A stretch of DNA of 64,000 nucleotides. Source: Nocardia wallacei. Lineage in GTDB: Bacteria; Actinomycetota; Actinomycetes; Mycobacteriales; Mycobacteriaceae. A program made the translations under genes and the position numbers. The stretch covers positions 7,130,001 to 7,194,000 of the forward strand of contig NZ_AP023396.1 in the NCBI RefSeq assembly GCF_014466955.1. The letters are read 5' to 3'. Below the pieces are notes generated by a model. It saw only the letters and a program-made list of their open reading frames with translations, did no database searches and was not told where the DNA came from. The stretch's first letter is position 1. Each line of letters opens with the position of its first letter. Of the stretch, positions 58,704 to 64,000 are shown in pieces.

Positions 58704-58937
58704 ATGACTGCGATCACCGCGGCGAGCCGCACGTTGGGTTCCGTCAACGGCCAGGAGACCCTCCTGACCCCTGGCCAGGTAGCGGCACTGTTCCACGTCG
58801 ACCCGAAGACCGTCACCCGGTGGGCGCACGCCGGGCGGCTCGGCTCGCTGCGCACTCCCGGCGGACACCGTCGTTTCCGCGAGACCGAGGTGATGCAGCT
58901 GCTCCGGTCGCTCACCACGGAGGCGACCCGGGCCTGA
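58704..58937 (+). CDS. bldC: BldC-family MerR-like transcriptional regulator
   Basis: This 77-residue protein is a single winged helix-turn-helix of the BldC type, with LLTPGQVAALFHVDPKTVTRWA and AGRLGSLRTPGGHRRF. BldC controls the onset of development in Streptomyces and is conserved across actinobacteria. The ATG at 58704 follows AAAGG; a TTG two codons earlier is less likely. The region upstream is unusually AT-rich for this genome, as expected for its promoter. Confidence 0.93.
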   Translation: MTAITAASRTLGSVNGQETLLTPGQVAALFHVDPKTVTRWAHAGRLGSLRTPGGHRRFRETEVMQLLRSLTTEATRA

Positions 58938-59007
58938 CCCACTTTCCGGTGTCTGCGGTGCCGCAGGTACGGACACGGATTACCCTCGATGGCAGGAGGT
59001 GAGTGAC

Positions 59008-59205
59008 GTGACGTACCTGTTGGCACTCATCGCGGTCGTAGCTGTCGCGGTGCTGTGCTGGAAGGCGTTCGGGCCGGAGCGTTCGCGGCGACTCGGTGCC
59101 GGTCCGGCGCAACGGAATCGAATCATCGGACCCGACGACGACCCCGATTTTCTCTGGCGTATCTCTCGCCCACATCACGACGGCGATCCCGGAAACGATC
59201 GCTGA
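59008..59205 (+). CDS. Small single-pass membrane protein
   Basis: This 65-residue protein has one N-terminal membrane segment (about residues 3-19) and a basic, then Asp-rich, cytoplasmic tail. AGGAGG lies 8 nt before the GTG at 59008; a GTG three codons upstream overlaps that site. It follows bldC by 70 nt. I do not recognise the family. Confidence 0.65.
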   Translation: MTYLLALIAVVAVAVLCWKAFGPERSRRLGAGPAQRNRIIGPDDDPDFLWRISRPHHDGDPGNDR

Positions 59206-59226
59206 TTCTCATTCGCCGCGCGTAAT

Positions 59227-60117
59227 TCACACCCTCGGCGCGTAGCAGTGCTCCAGCGCGCCGAGGGCCGCGGCGACGGCCGCGTCGGTCGCGGGCAGCA
59301 GCGGCAGCCGGACGGCCGGGCTCGGAATGCGGCCCTGCGCGGCCAGCACACCCTTCATCACCACCGGATTCGGTTCCGCGAAAAGGGCTTCCGCGAGCGG
59401 CGCCAGCAGGTTGCCGAGGTGCCGGGCGCGCTCGATCGGGCCGTCGCGCCACGCGGTGGTCATATCCACATACGCCCGCGGCGCGACGTTGGCGCTGGCG
59501 AGGATGGCCCCGCCGGCGCCCAGCGCGAGCATCGGGGCGGCGTAGAGATCGTCGCCGATCAGCACGGCCACGTCGGCGGGGCAACGGCTCAGGAACGCGA
59601 TGGTGGTGGCGTCGATCGCGCCGACCGCGTGCTTGAAGCCGGCGACACCGGGCAGTTCGGCCAGGCGGCACAGGGTTTCGACGCCGAGCTGACAGCCGGT
59701 GCGGTAGGGAATGTTGTAGATCAGCACCGGCACCGGGCTCGCGGCCGCCAGGCGCCGGAAATGGTGCACCACACCGGCTTCCGAGGGCCGGGTGTAATAC
59801 GGGACGACGGCCAGCACGGCGGAGACGCCCGGTGCCAGGTCGGCCAGCGCGTGTGCCGAGTCTGCGGTCGAATTCGATCCGGTGCCCACGACCAGCGGCG
59901 CCTGGCGTTGCGCGCACACGGCGGCGCAGATATCGATGACGCGTCGGCGCTCGTCGGCGGTCAGGGTCGCGGGCTCACCCGTGGTGCCCAGCGCGACGAT
60001 TCCGGACGCGCCCGCGTCCAGCGCGTCGTGGGCCAGGCCCTCCAGCGCCTCGGCCGCCAGTTCGCCGGTGGCGGTGAACGGCGTGATCAACGGGACGAAC
60101 AGGCCGGTGAATGTCAT
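59227..60117 (-). CDS. Dihydrodipicolinate synthase family (DapA-like) aldolase
   Basis: This 296-residue TIM-barrel enzyme keeps the DapA catalytic residues: GTTGE (44-48), Tyr134 in YNIP and the Schiff-base Lys162 in GFKHAVG. The genuine lysine-pathway dapA usually clusters with dapB or other lysine genes, which are absent. With its divergent LysR regulator this copy may instead be a sugar-acid or hydroxyproline-type aldolase. The ATG at 60115-60117 has GGGGG upstream. Confidence 0.87.
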   Translation of the reverse strand: MTFTGLFVPLITPFTATGELAAEALEGLAHDALDAGASGIVALGTTGEPATLTADERRRVIDICAAVCAQRQAPLVVGTGSNSTADSAHALADLAPGVSAVLAVVPYYTRPSEAGVVHHFRRLAAASPVPVLIYNIPYRTGCQLGVETLCRLAELPGVAGFKHAVGAIDATTIAFLSRCPADVAVLIGDDLYAAPMLALGAGGAILASANVAPRAYVDMTTAWRDGPIERARHLGNLLAPLAEALFAEPNPVVMKGVLAAQGRIPSPAVRLPLLPATDAAVAAALGALEHCYAPRV

Positions 60118-60187
60118 GCCCCCAGCCTCGTCGTCACCACGCTTCACGTCTATTACACGTTTCTGCAAGCAAGGTTAAGCTGAAGTT

Positions 60188-61078
60188 ATGCTCGATGTCC
60201 GACGCCTGCGACTGCTGCGTGAGCTGGCGCAACGCGGCACGATCGCCGCCGTCGCGCAGGCGCTGGCCTACACGCCGTCGGCGGTGTCGCAACAGTTGGC
60301 GGCGCTCGAGAAGGAGGCCGGGGTGCCGCTGCTCGAGCGGACCGGGCGCAGCGTGCGGCTCACCCCCGCCGCGGTCCGGCTGGCCGATCACGCCGAGACC
60401 ATCCTCGCGGTGCTGGAGCAGGCGTCGGCCGAACTGGCCACCGGCCGTACCGAACTCACGGGCACGCTGCGTATCGGGGCGTTCGCGACCGCGGTGCGGA
60501 CCATCCTGTCCCCGGCGCTGGTCGCGCTGAGCCGCGACCATCCGGGCCTGGAACTGCTCGTCTCCGAACTGGATCCGGTGAACGCACCCGCGGCGCTGCG
60601 GGCGGAGTCGCTCGACATCGCGCTGGTCCAGGAGTACGACTACGTGCCCGCCGCGCCCGAAACCGGTTTGGACACCGAGCCTTTCCTGGAGGAGACGATC
60701 TACCTGGCCGCCCCGACCCCCGAGCCCCTGGCCGAACACCGCGATTCGCTGTGGATCGCCGGAATGCCCGGCACGCTGTGCCACCTGATGACCGTACGCG
60801 CCTGCGAGGCGGTGGGTTTCACGCCGCGCATCCGCCACCACGCCGACGATTTCGGCACCGTCCTCGCCCTGGTCGCCGCGGGACAGGGGGTCGCGCTGGT
60901 CCCGGAGCTGGGCGCCCTGAACATCCCCGGCGGCGTCGCACTGGTCCCCCTGTCCACCCGCCGCCGCACCCGCCTCGCCTACCGCCGCGGCACGGGCTCC
61001 CACCCCGTCGTCGCGGCCGCCCGCGCCGCCCTGCACGCCTCCTGCGCGACCCTGCCGTCCAGGCAGGCGGCCGAATGA
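60188..61078 (+). CDS. LysR family transcriptional regulator
   Basis: This 296-residue protein has the LysR winged helix at residues 1-60 (LLRELAQRGTIAAVAQALAY, then TPSAVSQQLAALEKEAG) and a periplasmic-binding-protein-like effector domain. It is divergent from the DapA-like gene with 70 bp between starts and probably controls it. A TAAGCT hexamer (60176-60181) lies 6 nt before the ATG, predicting transcription from the A of the start codon. Confidence 0.93.
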   Translation: MLDVRRLRLLRELAQRGTIAAVAQALAYTPSAVSQQLAALEKEAGVPLLERTGRSVRLTPAAVRLADHAETILAVLEQASAELATGRTELTGTLRIGAFATAVRTILSPALVALSRDHPGLELLVSELDPVNAPAALRAESLDIALVQEYDYVPAAPETGLDTEPFLEETIYLAAPTPEPLAEHRDSLWIAGMPGTLCHLMTVRACEAVGFTPRIRHHADDFGTVLALVAAGQGVALVPELGALNIPGGVALVPLSTRRRTRLAYRRGTGSHPVVAAARAALHASCATLPSRQAAE

Positions 61079-61082
61079 CGGG

Positions 61083-61964
61083 TCAGGGCCGGTTCCTGCG
61101 AAGCTGCCAGATGAGCACTGCGGGGACTCCGGCCGCGGCGGCGCGTGCCGCTTCGGGGACCAGGGCGGCGAGGGACCAGGGCCAGACTTCCCAGGGACCG
61201 GGGTCGGTGCTGGGGTCGGGAGTGGTTGGGGGCGGGGGCATTACGGGCTCGTCGCAGCGTTGGACCGTGAACCCCGCGGACAGGGCGGCGCGCAGTTGAT
61301 CGCCGACGCGGTGCGGGTAGGAGCGCAGGCGCGCCGCGGTGCCGTCGGAGCGGCGCACCGTCGGCAGGTGGGTGCGGGCCACCTGTTCGGGGTGCACGTC
61401 GGTGATCAGCGCATACCCGCCCGGCCGCAGCACCCGGGCGAATTCGCGCAGGACCGGGTGCGGGTCCGGCACGTGCGAGAGCGCGAGGGAGCAGGTCAGC
61501 ACGTCGACGGAGGCGTCGGTAACCGGTAGTCGGGCCAGGTCTCCGAGCCGGAAGTCCGCCTCGGGCAGTCGCTTTCGGGCATGGTCGAGCATCTCCGGTG
61601 AGCTGTCCACGCCGAGCACCCGATGCCCGCATTCGGCCAGCACGGCCGCGACCCGGCCGGTGCCGCACGCCGCGTCGAGGGCGATGCCCGGCGGGAGGCT
61701 TCCGGCGAGGTCGCGGACCATCGGCTCGTCGAACCCGAACGCGGGGTTCGGGCCGTCGTAGGTCTCAGCCCAAATGCCGTAGCCTTCAACGGTATTCACG
61801 TACTCGACCGCGATACCGTCACCCAGCCCGTCCGCCGCGAGCAACCGGCGGACCTCCGCGATCCTGGCCTCGGTGAATTCCCGGCCGTACTCTCCCGCGA
61901 ACGCGCGCAGCAGCGCGAGCCCTTCCAATCCCAGCGCGTAGGCCAGCGGATTCTCATACGCCAT
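61083..61964 (-). CDS. Class I SAM-dependent methyltransferase
   Basis: This 293-residue protein has the Methyltransf_11 core with motif I LDAACGTG (residues 96-103) and GLARLP/VDVLTCSLALSHVPDP in the post-motifs. An N-terminal helical segment of about 60 residues precedes it. It converges on the LysR gene with 4 nt between stops. The substrate is unknown. Confidence 0.88.
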   Translation of the reverse strand: MAYENPLAYALGLEGLALLRAFAGEYGREFTEARIAEVRRLLAADGLGDGIAVEYVNTVEGYGIWAETYDGPNPAFGFDEPMVRDLAGSLPPGIALDAACGTGRVAAVLAECGHRVLGVDSSPEMLDHARKRLPEADFRLGDLARLPVTDASVDVLTCSLALSHVPDPHPVLREFARVLRPGGYALITDVHPEQVARTHLPTVRRSDGTAARLRSYPHRVGDQLRAALSAGFTVQRCDEPVMPPPPTTPDPSTDPGPWEVWPWSLAALVPEAARAAAAGVPAVLIWQLRRNRP

Positions 61965-62116
61965 GCCGGAACGCTAACGAGCGCCCCACCGCGCCATCCA
62001 GCGAATTTCAGGCACCCCTCGATCCACCGCCCGTCACAGCACCGTTATCCGAGCCGGCTGCCGGATCGAACCGTCGCCCGCGGAGTCCGGGCCACCTCGC
62101 GGCGTAGGCTCCGGAT

Positions 62117-63043
62117 ATGGAAGCGATCTTTGCGAACAGCTACGGTGATCCCGATGTTCTGACGCTCGGCGAACTTCCAGCTCCCAAGGTGGGGCCGGAT
62201 CAGGTGTTGATCCGGGTGCGGGCCGCGGGGGTCAACCCGGTCGACTGGAAGGTCCTCGCCGGATATCTCGATCCGATGATGTACGCCCATTTTCCGCTGA
62301 TCCCCGGCTGGGACGTCGCCGGTGTGGTCGAACAGCTCGGCGCGGACGTGCCGGAGTATCAGGTCGGCGACGAGGTGATGGGGTACGTCCGCCGCGACGA
62401 GGTGCAGCACGGCACCTATGCCGAGCTGGTGGCCGCGCCGGTCCGGACGCTGGCGCGCAAACCGGCCGCACTGACCTGGCAGCAGGCCGCCGGGCTGCCG
62501 CTCGCGGGGCTCACGGCGTATCGGTCGCTGGAACGCGTGGGGCTCTCGCCGGGCGAGACCGTCCTGGTGCACGCGGCATCCGGTGGTGTCGGGTCGCTGG
62601 CCGTGCAGATCGCCGTCGCGCGCGGGGCCCGGGTGATCGGCACCGCCAGCGAGCGCAACCACGATTTCCTGCGGTCCCTCGGCGCGGAACCGGTCACCTA
62701 CGGCGACGGCCTGGCCGAACGGGTGCGCGCGCTGTCCGCCGACGGCATCGACGCCGCGGTCGACTTCGCCGGGAGCGGTGTGATCGACGTGTCCCAGGAC
62801 CTGTTGCACGACCGTTCCCGCATCGCCTCGATCGCCGACGGCACCGTGGGCGAGAAGGGCGGGCACGTGGTGTGGGTGCGCCCCTCCGCCACCGAGCTGA
62901 CCACCCTGGCCGATCTCGCCGACGCCGGAAAACTCACCGTTCCCGTCGACACCGTCCTGCCGCTGTCCGAGGCGGCCCGAGCCCTCGAGCACAGCAAGAA
63001 GGGCCGCGCCCGCGGCAAGATCGTGCTCGAGGTCAGTCAGTAG
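62117..63043 (+). CDS. Zinc-free NADPH-dependent quinone oxidoreductase-like protein
   Basis: This 308-residue medium-chain dehydrogenase/reductase has the quinone-oxidoreductase layout, with NADPH motif ASGGVGS (residues 154-160). It contains no cysteines, so it cannot carry the zinc sites of alcohol dehydrogenases. A TAGGCT hexamer (62105-62110) lies 6 nt before the ATG. Its stop overlaps that of the next, convergent gene by 7 nt. Confidence 0.92.
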   Translation: MEAIFANSYGDPDVLTLGELPAPKVGPDQVLIRVRAAGVNPVDWKVLAGYLDPMMYAHFPLIPGWDVAGVVEQLGADVPEYQVGDEVMGYVRRDEVQHGTYAELVAAPVRTLARKPAALTWQQAAGLPLAGLTAYRSLERVGLSPGETVLVHAASGGVGSLAVQIAVARGARVIGTASERNHDFLRSLGAEPVTYGDGLAERVRALSADGIDAAVDFAGSGVIDVSQDLLHDRSRIASIADGTVGEKGGHVVWVRPSATELTTLADLADAGKLTVPVDTVLPLSEAARALEHSKKGRARGKIVLEVSQ

Positions 63044-63681
63044 TTGCGGATGGCTGTGCACAGGTCCTCGCGCGGCCAGAAGCCGTGGACACCGGGCAGT
63101 TCGGCGAGGTAGGCGAGGATCTCGGCCGTGCACCAGGCGTGCGATTCCCGCAGGCCCGCGGCCAGCATGGCGAGGTAACGCGGGGACGGTTTGCTCAACC
63201 GGACCGTCTCCGGCTGCCAGGGCGAGGTGATGGTCAGCACCGGATATCCCGCCGCATCCGCTACGCGCAGCAGGGTTTCGTAGCGGCCGTCGCCGAGCCG
63301 GGTGCTGCCGTGGCGGGTCAGCTCGGCGAGGTCCAGGCGCGGCCCGGTGCCCGGCACTCGGTACATCTCTTGTGCCAGTAGGTCTTCGAACTGCTGGACG
63401 GTCAGCAGGTAGCCGCGCGCGGCCGTGCCCGCGGGCCACTCCGCTTCGGGGCGGTCGGCGTAGAAGGCGACGCCGCCGGTCCAGACCGGGCTCTCCCAGG
63501 CGAAATAGATCGTGCCGGGCAGCGTGAGCGGACGGCTGGCCCGCGGTGGCGTCGGATCGCGGAATCCGGGGTAGGTGCGTGGGGTCCCGGGCGGATTTCC
63601 GCCGCGGCGGTAGTAGTCCAGCCGCCGCGCGAACAGGTTCGACCCGTACGCGGCGTACCACACGTATCCCGCCGACGCCAT
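63037..63681 (-). CDS. Gamma-glutamylcyclotransferase-fold protein
   Basis: This 214-residue protein begins with the YGSNL motif (residues 12-16) typical of the gamma-glutamylcyclotransferase/BtrG fold, followed by GTIYFAWESPVWTGGVAFY. Relatives in actinobacteria are often mislabelled as histone deacetylases; no deacetylase motif is present. Its substrate is not known. Confidence 0.75.
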   Translation of the reverse strand: MASAGYVWYAAYGSNLFARRLDYYRRGGNPPGTPRTYPGFRDPTPPRASRPLTLPGTIYFAWESPVWTGGVAFYADRPEAEWPAGTAARGYLLTVQQFEDLLAQEMYRVPGTGPRLDLAELTRHGSTRLGDGRYETLLRVADAAGYPVLTITSPWQPETVRLSKPSPRYLAMLAAGLRESHAWCTAEILAYLAELPGVHGFWPREDLCTAIRNY

Positions 63682-63711
63682 GGCTCCGGATTCTACGGAA
63701 AGGCTGGGGTG

Positions 63712-63743
63712 TATAGTCGAACTCGACTAAACGAACTCGACTA
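63712..63743 (+). promoter_or_regulatory. Promoter and operator of the PadR gene
   Basis: TATAGT (63712-63717) is a good -10 hexamer. Over it lies the near-perfect palindrome TAGTCGA-AC-TCGACTA (63714-63729), and CGAACTCGACTA repeats at 63718-63729 and 63732-63743, 14 bp apart. The site is well placed for autorepression. Confidence 0.6.
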
Positions 63744-63755
63744 TCGGAGGACGTC

Positions 63756-64000
63756 TTGGAGCGACCGCTGCGCGCCGTGAGTTCCCCGCTGACCGTGGCG
63801 GTGCTGACGCTGCTCGCGGAGCGGCCCCGCCACCCGTACGACATGAAGGTGACGCTGCGGGAGCGGCACATCGCGGCGACGGTGAAGATGCGCGGCGGAT
63901 CGCTCTACGACACCATCGCCCGGCTGGAGCGCGCCGGGCTGCTCACGGCGACGGAGACGTCGCGGGCCGGGGCACGGCCGGAGCGGACGGTCTACGCCAT
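63756..64000 (+). CDS. PadR family transcriptional regulator, N-terminal part (runs off the window)
   Basis: The first 81 codons are visible. They encode a PadR winged helix: LTVAVLTLLAERPRHPYDM, then GGSLYDTIARLERAGLL. The start is a TTG at 63756 with GGAGG 5 nt upstream. A palindromic operator lies in its promoter. PadR proteins usually repress adjacent transporter or detoxification genes, which would lie beyond the window. Confidence 0.88.
   Translation, partial: MERPLRAVSSPLTVAVLTLLAERPRHPYDMKVTLRERHIAATVKMRGGSLYDTIARLERAGLLTATETSRAGARPERTVYA

Noticed and set aside
59227..60117. Calling the DapA-like gene the lysine-pathway dapA
   Set aside because: Catalytic residues fit, but no lysine or peptidoglycan genes are adjacent and a LysR gene is divergent, so a specialised aldolase is as likely.

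Overview
The window looks like core chromosome from a high-GC, mycolic-acid-making actinomycete, most likely a Nocardia or close relative. The reasons are very high GC with many GTG and a few TTG starts, a fused HadA/HadB mycolate dehydratase, MenJ-type menaquinone reductase, a BldC regulator, an IdeR box, and gene order that follows the rpoC-rpoB ... nusG-secE and men regions known from Mycobacterium tuberculosis with characteristic insertions. No plasmid or phage replication genes, transposases, rRNA genes or CRISPR arrays were seen.

Positions 1-22735 (almost all minus strand) hold the information-processing block. Read in the direction of transcription it runs tRNA-Tyr, tRNA-Thr, tRNA-Met, rpmG, hadAB, tRNA-Trp, secE, nusG, rplK-rplA, rplJ-rplL, then an inserted lipid-import operon (mkl, two yrbE permeases, mceA-mceF, two Mce-associated proteins), then rpoB and the start of rpoC. 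Strong hairpins separate rplA, rplL and the tRNAs, and rpoB has its own consensus promoter.

Positions 22899-32657 are centred on menaquinone and envelope genes: YajQ-like protein, htpX, polyprenyl diphosphate synthase grcC1, menJ, an AraC regulator, a VOC protein, small conserved proteins, the mannosyltransferase mgtA, an Erm-type 23S rRNA methyltransferase with a putative macrolide-sensing leader peptide, and menG.

Positions 32837-44623 are an accessory stretch: a 1370-residue fused assimilatory nitrate reductase/flavoprotein, an aldo/keto reductase and a deazaflavin-type oxidoreductase each divergent from a TetR gene, a DinB-like protein, a small acidic protein, menD and an iron-regulated siderophore-interacting protein. 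Positions 44710-56729 return to the men locus: hot-dog thioesterase, menB, VOC protein, pitA, two small proteins and menE, then a DrrAB-like exporter, a very large SARP-type regulator, and menA. Positions 56744-64000 hold small membrane proteins, an HTH/ClpC-N-domain gene pair with a fully readable operator-promoter, bldC, a DapA-like aldolase with a divergent LysR gene, a methyltransferase, a quinone-oxidoreductase-like protein, a gamma-glutamylcyclotransferase-like protein and the start of a PadR gene.

Four intergenic tandem-repeat arrays (unit lengths about 24, 25/50/26, 40 and 20 bp) and two copies of a long palindromic repeat with a shared 19-nt loop sit between genes. Many plus-strand genes have a TANNNT hexamer placed 6-7 nt before the start codon, which suggests leaderless transcripts.
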